Part shown: positions 48,406 through 59,186 of the stretch, one piece after another
Position numbering within the stretch: the first letter of the stretch is position 1
Layout: each line of letters opens with the position of its first letter
Assembly: GCA_963754335.1 (NCBI GenBank)
Contig: CAVWFQ010000005.1
Span: forward strand, 1,364,001-1,428,000
Length of the DNA: 64,000 nucleotides
Reading direction: 5' to 3'
DNA from: JBBSDP01 sp963754335
GTDB taxonomy: Bacteria; Planctomycetota; Phycisphaerae; Tepidisphaerales; Tepidisphaeraceae
The notes under the pieces: model-generated
What the model was told of the DNA's origin: nothing
What the model saw: the letters and a program-made list of their open reading frames with translations, nothing else
Databases searched by the model: none
Program-made: the position numbers and the translations under genes

Positions 48406-51400
48406 CCATGCAGATTAAAAGTCCTGCGGGAAAAGAACGAGCGGTCCCGGCTCGGACGACTGGGGATCGATGACACTCGTACGGCGCTCGAGCGCGATGT
48501 CGTCGAGTCGCTCACGCAGGCGCTGAAGAAATCGATCGACGGCGAAGTGCGATTCGATAACGGAACGCGCGTCTCTACGCGACCGATGGCTCCAACTACC
48601 GCCAGGCCCCGATCGGCGTGGTGATTCCCCGGCACGTGCAGGATGTCGAAACGACCGTGCGTCTGGCCGGCAGCATGGTGCGCCGATCCTCTCGCGCGGC
48701 GGCGGAACCAGCCTGGCCGGGCAATGCTGCAACGTCGCCGTCGTCATGGATTTCTCCAAGTACATGCACCACGTCCTGCGGATCGACGCGGACAGCGCAG
48801 CTCGGCCAGTGCAGCCCGGATGCGTGCTCGATCATTTCCGCGAAACCGCCAAAGAGCAGGCCGGGCTTTTCTTCGGCCCTGATCCGGCGACGCACAGCCG
48901 ATGCACCATCGGCGGAATGCTCGGCAACAACTCCTGCGGCAGCCATTCGCTGCTGAGCAAGAAGCACGGCCTGGGCGTGCGCATGAGCGACAACACCCAC
49001 GCGCTGGACATGCTGCTGTACGACGGCACGCGCATGCATGTCGGGCCCGACGCCGCCGGAAGAATTGGAAGCGCATCATCCGCGGCGGCGGGCGGCACGG
49101 CGAGATTTATGCCGCGCTCAAAGTCGCTGGTCGATCGCTACGGCAACATGATCCGCGAAAAGTTCCCCAAGCTGGAACGGCGCGTCTCCGGCTACAACCT
49201 CAACGATCTGCTGCCCGGAAAACGGCTTCAACGTCGCCCGGGCCCTGGTCGGCTCGGAATCGACGCTGGTCACGATCCTCGAAGCAACGCTGCACCTGGT
49301 CCCGGCGCCCAAGGCGCGCACGGTGGTGATGCTCGGATTCAAGGACATCTACACCGCCGCCGAGTGCGCACTGGAAGTGCTGAAGTTCAATCCGACCGCC
49401 TGCGAGGGGATCGACGAACTGCTCTTCGAATACGTGAAGAAAAAGGGCGATGAGAACGCGAGCCTGGCGATCCTCCCGAAGGGCCCGGCCTTTCTGCTCG
49501 TCGAATTCGGCGGCGAATCGAAAGAAGATTGCGACGATCAGGCCCGGCGGATGATGGACCACGTCGAAGGGCTTGGCGACGCACGCCGCCGGTCGACATG
49601 AAGCTCTACGACGACCCACAACAGGAGAAGATGATCTGGGATGTGCGCGAAGGCGGCCTGGGCAGCACCGCCTGGGTGCCCGGCCATCCCGACACCTGGC
49701 CCGGCTGGGAAGACTCGGCCGTGCCGGTCGAGGCCGTGCCGCAATATCTGCGCGAGCTGCGCGCGCTGTTCCACAAGTACGGCTACAACCCTTCGCTCTA
49801 CGGCCACATGGGCCAGGGATGCATCCACTGCCGCGTGCCAGTTCGATCTTTACACCGCGCCGGGAATCGAAGAACTACAAGCGGTTCATGAACGAAGCGG
49901 TCGAGCTGGTCATGAAGTTCGGCGGCGTCGCCTCGGGCGAGCACGGCGACGGCAGGCACGCGGACGAATTCCTGCCGAAGATGTTCGGCCCCGAATTGTT
50001 CGAGGCGATCAAGGAGTTCAAGCGGATCTGGGATCCCGACGAACCGGATGAACACCGGCAAGGTCATCAACCTGGACGGCCGGCCTACAGCATCACCGAG
50101 AACCTGCGGATCGGCCCCGACTACAACCCGCCGCAACCCGAAACCCATTTCGCCTACACCGGCCGATCACCACAGCTTCGCCCGCGCCGCGCTGCGCTGC
50201 GTCGGCGTCGGCGAATGCCGCCGCGAAGGCGGCGGCACCATGTGCCCGTCCTACATGGTGACCCGCGAGGAAAAGGACTCCACCCGCGGCCGGGCCCGCA
50301 TGCTGTTCGAGATGATGAACGGCGAAGTCATCGAAGACGGCTGGAAGAGCGACGAGGTGAAGGACGCACTCGATCTGTGCATCTCCTGCAAGGGCTGCAA
50401 GGGCGATTGCCCCGTCAACGTCGACATGGCGACGTACAAGGCGCGAGTTCCTCAGCCACTACTATGAGGGCCGGCTGCGGCCCCGGCATGCCTACGCTTC
50501 GGCTGGATCCACATCTGGTCGACGCTCGCGTCGTTCGCACCGTCGGCTGGCGAATTTCGTTCACGCAGACTGCCCGGGCCTGCAGTCGATCGCCAAGTTG
50601 GCTCGCCGGCGTGCACCCCAAGCGGAAGATTCCCGCCGTTTGCGCCGCAATCGTTCAAGCAGTGGTTTCGCATCGCACGAGCCGAAGAATCCCGACGGCC
50701 CGCCGGTCGTGCTCTTCGCCGACACGTTCAACAATCACTTTCACCCCGATGTCGCCATCGCGGCCGACGGAAGTGCTGGAAGACGCCGGCTTCCGCGTCG
50801 AGGTCCCCGATGGCCGACGTCTGCTGCGGCCGGCCGCTGTATGACTACGGCTTTCTCGGCATGGCCAAGCGCTGGTGGATCGATATGCTGGAAAAACTGC
50901 GGCCGTATTATCAGGCCGGCATCCCGATGGTGGTGCTCGAGCCAAGCTGCTGGGCGGCTTCAAGGATGAGCTGTCGAATCTGCTGCCCAAAGACGAGGAC
51001 GCCAAGCGGCTCAAGGACTCTGACGTTCACGCTCAGCGATTTCCTTCGTACCAAGGCGCCGCATTACCAGCCGCCGAAGCTGAACCGCAAAGGCGATCGT
51101 TCACGGCCATTGCCATCAGAAAGCGCTCGACACACTCAACGACAAAGAGTTCGGCAAGCTGTTCGCCGAGAAGGAGATCTTCGACAGATGGGGATCGAGC
51201 ATCAAGCACCCCGATGCCGGCTGCTGCGGCATGGCCGGCGCATTCGGGTACGAAAAGGAAAACGATCACTACGAGGTCGGGCGTCGCCGCGGCGAACGCG
51301 TGCTGCTGCCGGAGGTTCGCAAGGCAGGACGATGAACTGATCATCGCCGACGGATTCAGTTGCCAGGAACAGATTCGATCAGCAGACCGATCGCACGCGC

Positions 51401-51486
51401 ATTGCATTTGGCCCAGGTTCTGCAAATGGCGCATGCACGGAACCGCGCGACGGAATCCGCGGCCGTCCCGAGGCGGACATGGTAGC
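48402..51486 (+). CDS. FAD-linked oxidase with Fe-S and CCG domains, many frameshifts
   Basis: Pieces in order: SLYATDGSNYRQAPIGVVIP (FAD-binding type 4), GGMLGNNSCGSHSLL, RRVSGYNLNDLLP, LYGHMGQGCIHCRVPFDLY, ASGEHGDGRHADEFLPKMF, then two [4Fe-4S] sites GECRREGGGTMCPSY and DLCISCKGCKGDCPV, then two CCG motifs VCCGRPLYDYGF and GCCGMAGAFGYE. This is the layout of a fused D-lactate/2-hydroxyacid dehydrogenase: FAD site, ferredoxin-like domain, and heterodisulfide-reductase-like CCG pair, about 1000 residues. At least 15 frame changes occur in 3.1 kb, both gains and losses, yet every Cys motif is exact. It starts at ATG 48402 and its end overlaps the next start. Confidence 0.85.
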
Positions 51487-52655
51487 CCGAGCGAAGCGTC
51501 AGCAGCGAGCGGCGATGCTCAGGACGGCGTTACTGCTCGGCGTCGGCGTGATAGCCGCGTTCCTGGCAGTCCAATGGTCTTCGCGACGACGTTCGTCGCA
51601 GCCAGAAATTACGAGAAATAGCATGGTCACGATCGGTCCAAACACGGTGGTCGTGATCACCGGCGCATCCGGCGGCGTCGGGCGGGCAACGGAGCGGCTT
51701 CTCGCGCAAAAGCGCGCGAGAATTGTACTGCTTGCGCAAGGCAAGGATGGCTTGGAGGGAGCCAAGCGAGAAGTGGAAGACCGCGGCGGACAGGCACTGG
51801 CGATTCCAACCGATGTCAGCCAGTTCGAGCAGGTTGAGTGCCGCCGCGACGCTCGCCGATGAACAAGTTCGGCCCGATCGATCTGTGGATCAATAACGCC
51901 ATGGTCTCCATGTACAGCCCGTTCATGAAAATGAAGCCTGACGAGATTCAAGCACATCGTCGACGTGACCTTCATGGGGCAACGTCTATGGCACGCACTG
52001 CGCTCTCGAGCGCATGATGCCGCGTAATCGCGGCGTCATCATTCAGGTGGGCTCGGCGCTGGCGTTTCGTTCGATCCCGCTTGCAGAGCGCATATTGCGC
52101 CAGCAAACATGCCATTCAGGGCTTTATCGAATCCGTTCGAAGCGAATTGATTCACCAGAAAAGCGACGTGCGTCTCTCGGTGGTGAACATGCCGGCGCTT
52201 GAATACCACGCAGTTTGTCTGGACGAAGAACAACATGCCGAATAAGGCCCGGCCGACGGGCACGATTTTCCAGCCCGAAGTCGCCGCCGACGCGATTCTG
52301 TTCGCCGCTGAGCACAACCGCCGCGAGATCATGGTCGGCTATACGACCGTGGAGGCGACGCTCGGGGAGAAAGATATTCCCCGGGCTGCTCGACAATTAC
52401 CTAGCTCAGGCCGCGTGGGAAGGTGTCGATGCTGCCGGAGCCCGCCGATCCGAATCAACCCGATAATTTTTGGGAGCCGGTCCCCGGCGATTACGGTTCG
52501 CACGGAAAATTCGACTCCCTTGCCTGGAATTTCAGCCTCAGTTGTGGGCGACGAAGCATCGCAAGCCATTGCTCGGAGGACTGCTGTTGGCAGGCGCGGG
52601 CTCGCCGGCACTATTGCTGGCCAGGAACGGATCAACCCGAGAGTTGATGCGATAA
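51479..52655 (+). CDS. Short-chain dehydrogenase with N-terminal membrane helix, many frameshifts
   Basis: The start at 51479 overlaps the previous stop. One membrane helix (LRTALLLGVGVIAAFLAVQW, near 13-32) precedes the SDR fold: VVVITGASGGVGRATE (NAD-binding), DLWINNAM, then GVIIQVGSALAFRSIPLQSA with AYCASKHA holding the catalytic YxxxK, and a long C-terminal extension DNYLAQAAWEGV, NFWEPVPGDYGSHGKFDSLA, LWATKHRKPLLGG. Nine frame changes; eight need one base removed (near 51838, 51863, 51951, 51977, 52082, 52200, 52371, 52427). About 385 residues. The extension is typical of a stress-linked SDR group. It should be anchored to the inner membrane. Confidence 0.85.
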
Positions 52656-52699
52656 AAACGAAACTTCTTAGCACATCGTCTGATTTGAAGGAGAACGTC

Positions 52700-54541
52700 A
52701 TGGCTATCAGCGTTGGCGAATATGTGATGAAACGGATGCAGGAATGGGGCGTCGAGCGCATTTACGCCTATCCCGGCGACGGAATCAACGGCCTGCTCGC
52801 GGGCCTGCGCAAGAACGAGGATCAAGCCGCGCTTCATCCAGGCGCGCCATGAAGAGCTGGCCGCTTTCATGGCCATGCGACACGCGAAGTTCACGGGAAC
52901 GGTCGGCGTCTGCATCGCGACCAGCGGCCCGGGCGCGATTCATCTGCTCAACGGCCTTTACGACGCCAAGATGGATCACCAGCCGGTCGTCGCGATCGTC
53001 GGCCAATCGGCGACGACGGCCATCGGCAGTCAATATCAGCAGGAGGTCGATCTTCAATCGCTCTTCAAGGATGTAGCCAGCGAATATTGCGTGCACGGTC
53101 GCCAGCCCCGCGGCAGTGCGCCACTGCATCGACCGCGCCTTTCGCATCGCGATGGATCAGAAGGCAGTCACCTGTGTCATTTTCCCGAAAGACATCCAGG
53201 AAGAATCGGCCGTACCGGATCCGCCTCAGCGGCACGATCACGCCCTCAGCGGCATTGGTTGTCCGGTTCCCTACATGATCCCGCAAGGAGGCCGATCTTA
53301 ACGCGGCGGCGCAGATTCTGAATGACGGGAACAAAATCGCCATGCTCGTCGGACAGGGCGCGCTGAGCGCACAGGAGGAGGTGATGCAGACGGCGGATAT
53401 TTCTCGGCGCCGGCGTCTCCAAGAGTTGGCTGGGCAAGGCGGTGGTGCCGGAAGACGTGCCGTTTTGCACCGGCCATATCGGCTTGCTCGGCAGCAAACC
53501 GAGCTGGGATCTGATGCAGGAATGCGACACGCTGCTGGTCGTCGGGTGCAGTTTTCCCTATGCCGAGTTTTATCCCAAAGCCGGGAAGGCGAAGGGAATT
53601 CAGATCGACATTGACGGCCGGCTGCTGAGCCTGCGATATCCGATGGACGTGAACCTGAAGGGAGACGCCCGCCAGACACTCGCTGCACTGCTGCCCCGCC
53701 TGCAAACGAAAGACAGAACGGAAATGGCAGGAAAAGATCATCGAAAATGTGAAGCAATGGTGGAAAATTGTCGAAGGTCGAGCGCACACCGACGGCAACA
53801 ACGGATTGCTCAATCCGGAGCGAGTTTTCTGGGAACTGAGCCCCAGGCTGCCGGACCGCTGCATTATTTCCGCCGACAGTGGCACCACCGCCAACTGGTT
53901 CGCGCACGATCTGAAGATTCGCCCTGGGATGATGGCCAGCGGTAGTGGGAATCTCGCGACGATGGGGGCGGCGGTACCTTATGCAGTGGGGGCGAAATTC
54001 TGCTTCCCCGATCGCGTCTGCATTGCCGTGACCGGCGACGGCGCAATGCAGATGAACGGGCTCAACGCCTGCATTACGGTCGGCCAAATACTGGAAAGAG
54101 TGGTCCGACCCGCGCTGGATCACCCTGGTGCTGAACAATCGCGATCTCAACCAGGTGACCTGGGAGCAGCGAATCATGATGGGAGACATCCGGTTCCTGG
54201 CGAGCCAGGAATTGCCGGACTTTCCATACGCGGCGTTTGCTGATTCGATTGGCCTGCGCGGCATTCGTGTCGAGAAGCCGGAGCAACTGGCTGATGCCTG
54301 GGACCGGGCGCTATCAAGCGATCGGCCGGTCGTGGTCGAGGCGATCACCGATCCGGATACGCCGACCATCCCGCCGCACATCACCATGCAGCAGGCGAAG
54401 AACTTTACCGAGACGATTCTCCGCGGCGATCCCAACGAAGCAGGAATCATTAAGCAGGCGGTGAAAGGGATGGTGCAAGGGCTTGGTTCCACATTACGCG
54501 ATGGATCGGCAGTCGCAGGTGCCACAGGATTCATAAAATGA
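52700..54541 (+). CDS. Thiamine-diphosphate enzyme (pyruvate oxidase/acetolactate synthase-like), six frameshifts
   Basis: Start MAISVGEYVMKRMQEWGVER with GAAGGAG upstream. The three TPP-enzyme domains are present: RHEELAAFMAMRHAKFTG (with the conserved catalytic Glu) and GVCIATSGPGAIHLLNGLYD; a central FAD/nucleotide-like domain with DTLLVVGCSFPYAEFYP; and the TPP loop VTGDGAMQMNGLNACITVGQ (GDG...N) followed by NNRDLNQVTWEQR. Six shifts (near 52825, 53096, 53286, 53400, 53724, 54087) each need one base removed. About 612 residues. Probably a decarboxylase/oxidase of pyruvate or another 2-oxo acid. Its TGA overlaps the MscS start (ATGA). Confidence 0.88.
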
Positions 54542-55613
54542 CTTTCCTTGCCCAGACAGATGATTCCGGCGGTCACCCCCTCGAAATATTGGGGACGAAG
54601 CTGATCGGCATTACTTCGGACAACGGCCGTAAGCTGCTCTTCACCGTTGGTTTCGTTGTTTGTGTGGTGATCCTTCATTGGATCCTGAAGGGCATCGCAA
54701 GACTGTTCCTCAGGAGCCGGCGCAGCGAGAAAGTCGTTTTCTGGGTTCGACAGGGGATCAGCCTCTTTCTAGCACTGGTTACCTTGATTGGCGTCCTCTC
54801 GATCTGGTTTGACAATCCCACCCGGCTGGCAACGTTCATGGGGTTGGTTACCGCCGGCGTCGCATTTGCCCTTCAGAAGCCAATCAGCGCCCTCGCCGGT
54901 TACCTGGTGATCTTGCGCGGAAAAACCTTTGGCGTGGGAGACCGGATTACCATGGGTGGCGTTCGCGGCGACGTGATCGGCGCTCCGTTTCACGCAGACC
55001 ACCATCATGGAAATGGGCCAGCCGCCGGAGGTGCAGAACGCAGATCCGGCGATGTGGGTTCACGCGCGGCAGTACACCGGGCGGATGGTCACAGTTTCCA
55101 ATTCAACGGTTTTTGATGAGCCGGTTTACAACTATACCCATGAATTTCCTTATGTCTGGGAAGAGATAAGACTGCCGGTTTCATATAAGGACGATCGCAA
55201 GACAGTGGAGCAGATCCTGCTCGATGCCGCCAACCGCCATACCATCCAGACCCGCACCATCAGCGAGGATGCCCTCAAGGAGCTGGCTCGGAGGTACTTT
55301 GTCGCGCCGGCTGAGCTTGCGCCACGGGTTTATTGGCGTCTGACCGACAACTGGATCGAGTTGACCGTGCGGTTCATCGCCCCCACGCACGGTAATCCGC
55401 GATTTGAAGGATGCGATGAGCCGTCAGATTATCAACCCGCTCGATGAAGCCGGGATCGGAATCGCATCGAGCACATACGATGTTGTCGGGATGCCGCCCA
55501 TTCGAGTGCAGATCGATTCGGCGAACGGATCGCCACGAAATCGCGAAAGTCATCAGATCGCGATGAGCGAATCACTGAATCAGCTACACGATGGCGCGGA
55601 GGGACAGCGTTGA
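54538..55613 (+). CDS. MscS-family mechanosensitive channel, two frameshifts
   Basis: Three membrane helices (KLLFTVGFVVCVVILHWILK, ISLFLALVTLIGVLSIWF, ATFMGLVTAGVAFALQKPIS) are followed by the pore-lining turn AGYLVILRGKTFGVGDRITM and the cytoplasmic beta domain. Near 54980 one surplus G breaks GDVI and ALRFTQTTIMEMG; near 55398 one surplus C precedes RDLKDAMSRQIINPLDEAGI. About 358 residues after repair. The channel releases solutes on sudden osmotic downshift. Position at the end of a glucan-metabolism operon suggests a link between glucan breakdown and turgor (inference). Confidence 0.88.
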
Positions 55614-55646
55614 AGCAAGAACCTTTCTCGATATCCGCTTCCGGAA

Positions 55647-56756
55647 TCAGATTCGGTAGCGCTCGGCGTCACCATCCCTGAGCGCGATGCCGTGTCCGGG
55701 CTGGCCGCGGTCGGGCCGAAGAAAGCCTCCGACGGGTGCGATCGCTCCATCGAAAAACATCCGCGCAATGCGATTGTGGTCATGGAAGTATTCGATGTGA
55801 CGCAATACACGGACGGCGCAGCCGACGTGAGCATGAAGTTGCGGCGCGCAGTGCGCTGAAAGTGGCATCTGGAAAGCCTGGCAAAGCGCGGCGACTTTGA
55901 GAAACCCGGTATATCCGCCGCAGCGCGTGGCGTCCGCCTGAAGGCAATCGACTGCCTGGCCCTGAAGCATTCGAAGGAAATAGCCGGGCGTGTCGCCGTA
56001 CTCTCCGGCGGCGATGTCCATGCCGGCCGGCCCGCGATCGCGAATTAAATGCAGACCTTCAAGATCGTCAGAGGACCGCGGCTCCTCGAGCCAGGTGACA
56101 TTCGATTCCTCTGCGAACGTCCGGGCCAACCCGAGCGCCTGTTTGCGCGAGTATGCGCCATTGGCATCAGCGAACAATTCGACGTTATCTCCGATTGCCT
56201 GCCGCGCCACGCGGACGCGTTGCGGGTCGGCTTGCGCATCGCGCCCGACTTTCATCTTGACCCGCGCGATCCCTTCGGCGGCCCACGCGCCAAGCTGCTC
56301 GGCGAGGCGGCTCTCGCTGTAACTGGTGAATCCCCCGCTCCCGTAGATTTCGACGCTCTCCCGAACGGCACCGAGCAAATCCACCATCGAAATGCCGAGC
56401 AATCGCGCCTTGAGGTCCCACAGCGCCACGTCAACCGCGGAGACGGCCATCATTCCTGCCCCCGGCCGCCCGACATTACGCAGGCGATGATTCATCTCCT
56501 GCCAAATCCCTTCAATCCCCATTGCCGATGCCCCGACCACGGCGGGTTGCAGCACTTCCTGCACCAGTTCCGCCGCCGCTTTCGATGCGTAGCTCCATCC
56601 CAGACCGGTGGCTTTCCCGCACTTCAGTCGTACCACGACCATGTCGGTGTGGTCCCATTTGAGGGTGCCATCCGATTCCGGGGCATCGGTGGGAATGCGA
56701 TAGGTTGTTACCTCCAGGTCAGCAATGGTTTGGTCGCCGGGTGCCGCCGATGCCAT
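55647..56756 (-). CDS. Enolase-superfamily enzyme (mandelate racemase/muconate lactonizing-like)
   Basis: A 369-residue protein, unbroken. The barrel holds the general-base lysines in RVKMKVGRD (K-x-K), metal ligands in FADANGAY, LEEPRS and GEYGDTPGYF, DCLQADATRCGG before the last strand, and SAHCAPQLHAHVG with the His of the second catalytic side. The capping domain starts IADLEVTTYRIPT. K-x-K plus His suits a mandelate racemase subgroup or sugar-acid dehydratase; substrate not assigned. It converges on the MscS gene across 33 bases. Confidence 0.92.
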   Translation of the reverse strand: MASAAPGDQTIADLEVTTYRIPTDAPESDGTLKWDHTDMVVVRLKCGKATGLGWSYASKAAAELVQEVLQPAVVGASAMGIEGIWQEMNHRLRNVGRPGAGMMAVSAVDVALWDLKARLLGISMVDLLGAVRESVEIYGSGGFTSYSESRLAEQLGAWAAEGIARVKMKVGRDAQADPQRVRVARQAIGDNVELFADANGAYSRKQALGLARTFAEESNVTWLEEPRSSDDLEGLHLIRDRGPAGMDIAAGEYGDTPGYFLRMLQGQAVDCLQADATRCGGYTGFLKVAALCQAFQMPLSAHCAPQLHAHVGCAVRVLRHIEYFHDHNRIARMFFDGAIAPVGGFLRPDRGQPGHGIALRDGDAERYRI

Positions 56757-56845
56757 GATCGCAATTTATCTTCGCGGGCCGGAACCGGGAGCGCAAGTTT
56801 TCGCCGGGGGTGAGCCCAATTGTCCGGAAGCGGCGAGCCTCCACC

Positions 56846-57032
56846 GGTGGGACAGACATTCCTGCCTGGCCTGAGCGCCGTCGAAGGGTCTGCTGTGGTC
56901 CGGGGAGCGGAGGCGCTACTCCGCCTCCCGAGCCGGTCCTCTCTGCGAAAACTCCGCGGAATGCCGCGTCCATTCGGCGGGCAGAAATGCCCGCACTCAT
57001 GGCCGCGTGACAGACAAAAATGTCTGCCCCCC
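56846..57032 (+). repeat. Compound palindromic repeat, copy 2
   Basis: It begins GGTGGGACAGACATTCCTGC, carries a unique insert with CTGAGCGCCGTCGAAGGGTC, then the shared GGAGCGGAGGCGCTACTCCG hairpin, GCGGAATGCCGCGTCC, the GGCGGGCAGAAATGCCCGC palindrome, CACTCATGGCCGCGTGACAG and GACAAAAATGTCTGCCCCCC. Confidence 0.88.
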
Positions 57033-57051
57033 TAAAAACTGATGGATATGC

Positions 57052-57389
57052 TTACAGCACTTCTTCGTTATTCTCGCCGGTCCGAATTCGCACAACGCGC
57101 TCGATGGGATAAACAAAGATCTTGCCGTCCCCGACCTCTCCGCTGCGGGCCGCTTCGACGATCGCGTTGACGGCGTTATCCGTCTCCTCCGACTTGACGC
57201 AGAGCTTCAGCAGCACTTTGGGCACGAATCCCACATCCAGTTTCGCGCCGCGGTAGCGTTCGGTATGGCCCATCTGCCGCCCGAAGCCTTTGCACTCGAC
57301 GGCGGTCACGCCCAGGATTCCGATGCGCACAGCGCGTGCTTCACGGCGTCCAACTTGTGCGGCTTGATGACGGCCTCGATCATTTGCAT
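57052..57389 (-). CDS. glnB: Nitrogen regulatory protein PII, one frameshift
   Basis: Start MQMIEAVIKPHKLDAVKHAL at 57389. Near 57330 one base is missing; repair joins it to GILGVTAVECKGFGRQMGHT, giving the PII ATP/2-oxoglutarate site and the T-loop ERYRGAKLDVGFVPKVLLKL with its Tyr, then GEVGDGKIFVYPIERVVRIR, the C-loop signature, about 112 residues in all. PII senses 2-oxoglutarate and ADP/ATP and controls nitrogen assimilation. No amtB or glnA lies in the window. The frame before the start is not conserved. Confidence 0.92.
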
Positions 57390-57397
57390 AAGGAATG

Positions 57398-57467
57398 TCC
57401 GTTGTCAGTGGTCCGTTGTCCGTTGTGATGCCGTCTTTCAACGGACAACTGGCAACGGACAACTGAC
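57398..57467. repeat. CAACGGACAACTG inverted repeat
   Basis: GTCCGTTGTCAGTGGTCCGT on the left faces CAACGGACAACTGGCAACGG on the right, a set of tandem GTTGTC/GACAAC units. It lies between the DUF151 and PII genes on the same strand. Confidence 0.75.
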
Positions 57468-57471
57468 ACCT

Positions 57472-57864
57472 TCAGCACACTTCATCCAGCACGTGCTCGG
57501 CGACGAAGATCGGCACGCTGCTGGCCACGCCTAGCGCGATCGCATCGCTGGGGCGGCTGTCGATCTTGAGCACGTCGCCGTTTCGGCGGATCTGGATTCG
57601 CGCGTAGAACGTGTGTTCCTGAAGGTTGTTGATCTCGATCCGTTCGATTTGTCCGCCGAGCTGCTCGATCACATTCGCGAGCAGATCGTGCGTGAGGGGG
57701 CGGGGGTGAACAATGCCCTTGAGCCGGCGGTCGATGGCCAGGGCCTCGGGGTTGCCGATGACGATGGGAAACTTTCGTTCCCCGTCCACCTCCTTGAGAA
57801 CGATGATCTGCTCTTGCTGCAACTCGCTGATGATGATCTTGTGCAACTCCATTTGAACGGACAT
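57472..57864 (-). CDS. DUF151 (bifunctional nuclease) family protein
   Basis: A 130-residue protein starting MSVQMELHKIIISELQQEQI with GAGGAG seven bases ahead. The DUF151 core is clear: IIVLKEVDGERKFPIVIG, HDLLANVIEQLGG, HTFYARIQI and DSRPSDAIALGVASSVPIFV. Plant and bacterial members show DNase/RNase activity, but the bacterial role is unclear. It precedes glnB on the same strand, with a repeat between them, and probably shares its transcript. Confidence 0.93.
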   Translation of the reverse strand: MSVQMELHKIIISELQQEQIIVLKEVDGERKFPIVIGNPEALAIDRRLKGIVHPRPLTHDLLANVIEQLGGQIERIEINNLQEHTFYARIQIRRNGDVLKIDSRPSDAIALGVASSVPIFVAEHVLDEVC

Positions 57865-58228
57865 CACAACTCCTCGGGAGGCGCCCGGTTCAAACGTAGA
57901 CCTGTCGAAAATGGGTGTCAAGCGCAAATGCGGATGGGCCGTCCGGTTCGCGCTGATGTCAACGCATCATGCAGAAGTAAAACGGTTGGCGGATGCCCCC
58001 GGTTCCCGATGTGGCGAGCCCGGGCAATATAAATTAAGATTCCCGCGGGAGCGACCGCCTATTATCGGAAGAACCCGCCGGGAAGGCTCCGGCCGGGTGT
58101 GATGTCACTAAAGCGTTGCCTGCCATCGTCCGATTCGAATTCAGCGACCGAATCAAACCGCGGAGCACGGATGCGCCGGACCCTAACAGCCATGGTTGCA
58201 ATGCAACCCCTGGCAAAGCGAGAGATCG
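57865..58228. other. Divergent gap between DUF151 and UXS genes
   Basis: No gene or clear repeat is seen. An AT-rich stretch GGGCAATATAAATTAAGATT (about 58022-58041) could serve a promoter, but I cannot assign -10 and -35 boxes. Confidence 0.35.
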
Positions 58229-59182
58229 ATGCGCATTCTGATTGCGGGCGGGGCAGGATTCCTCGGATCTCATCTCACCGATCTGCTCCTGGCGCAGGGG
58301 CACGAGGTGGTTGGGGTCGATAACTTCATCACCGGGCGGCAGGAAAACATCGCTCATCTTCAACAGCGGCCGCGCTACAGTTTTGTCCGACATGACGTGA
58401 CTGAGAAGCTCGATATCGTCGGCCCGCTCGATCGGATCTATCACATGGCCTCACCGGCCTCCCCGATCGGATACGTGAAGCATCAGGTCGCGACGATGAA
58501 GGTCAACAGCCAGGGAACCTGGAACCTGCTGGAACTGGCGGTGACCCGCAAGGCGCGATTCCTGATGGCCAGCACCAGCGAGTGCTACGGCGATCCCGCC
58601 GTCAATCCACAACCCGAAGAGTACTGGGGGAACGTGAATCCGATCGGCATGCGCAGCATGTACGACGAAGCCAAGCGCTTCAGCGAAGCCTGCACGATGG
58701 CTTATCACCGCGAGCGCAACGCCGACACGCGCATCATTCGAATCTTCAACACCTATGGCCCGCGCATGGACCCCTACGACGGCCGCGTGGTCATCAGCTT
58801 TATCCGCCAGGCGCTCAACAACGAGCCGATCACCGTTTTCGGCGAAGGCCGCCAGACCCGCAGCCTCTGCTACGTGAGCGACCTGGTCCGCGGCATCAAC
58901 CTGGCGATGGAGAATGATTTCCACGAGCCGATCAATCTCGGCAATCCCGAGGAGATGACGATCCTTCAGATCGCCAGGGAAATCTCGCGCCTGATTCCCG
59001 GCACCAAGAGCAAGATTGTCCATCTTCCGATGCCCCCGGACGATCCGCGCGTTCGCTGTCCCGATATTTCCCGCGCCCGCCAGACGCTCGGCTGGAAACC
59101 GGAGGTCTCGCGCAGCGAAGGCCTGCGCAAGATGATCGATTTTTATCGCAACTCGCTGATGAAAAAGCCGGGAGTACGGTAG
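58229..59182 (+). CDS. UDP-glucuronate decarboxylase (UDP-xylose synthase)
   Basis: A 317-residue extended SDR. ATG at 58229 begins MRILIAGGAGFLGSHLTDLL, the NAD loop GGAGFLGS. SPASPIGY and GTWNLLELA, the catalytic Ser in MASTSECYGDP, MYDEAKRFSE (YxxxK), and IRIFNTYGPRM are as in UXS enzymes, which oxidise and decarboxylate UDP-glucuronate to UDP-xylose. No other sugar-nucleotide genes are in the window. UDP-xylose would feed surface polysaccharides. Confidence 0.94.
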   Translation: MRILIAGGAGFLGSHLTDLLLAQGHEVVGVDNFITGRQENIAHLQQRPRYSFVRHDVTEKLDIVGPLDRIYHMASPASPIGYVKHQVATMKVNSQGTWNLLELAVTRKARFLMASTSECYGDPAVNPQPEEYWGNVNPIGMRSMYDEAKRFSEACTMAYHRERNADTRIIRIFNTYGPRMDPYDGRVVISFIRQALNNEPITVFGEGRQTRSLCYVSDLVRGINLAMENDFHEPINLGNPEEMTILQIAREISRLIPGTKSKIVHLPMPPDDPRVRCPDISRARQTLGWKPEVSRSEGLRKMIDFYRNSLMKKPGVR

Positions 59183-59186
59183 GAGT

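Noticed and set aside
53065..54678. 537-codon open frame on the reverse strand
   Set aside because: Antisense to the TPP enzyme, whose motifs cover the forward strand despite shifts.
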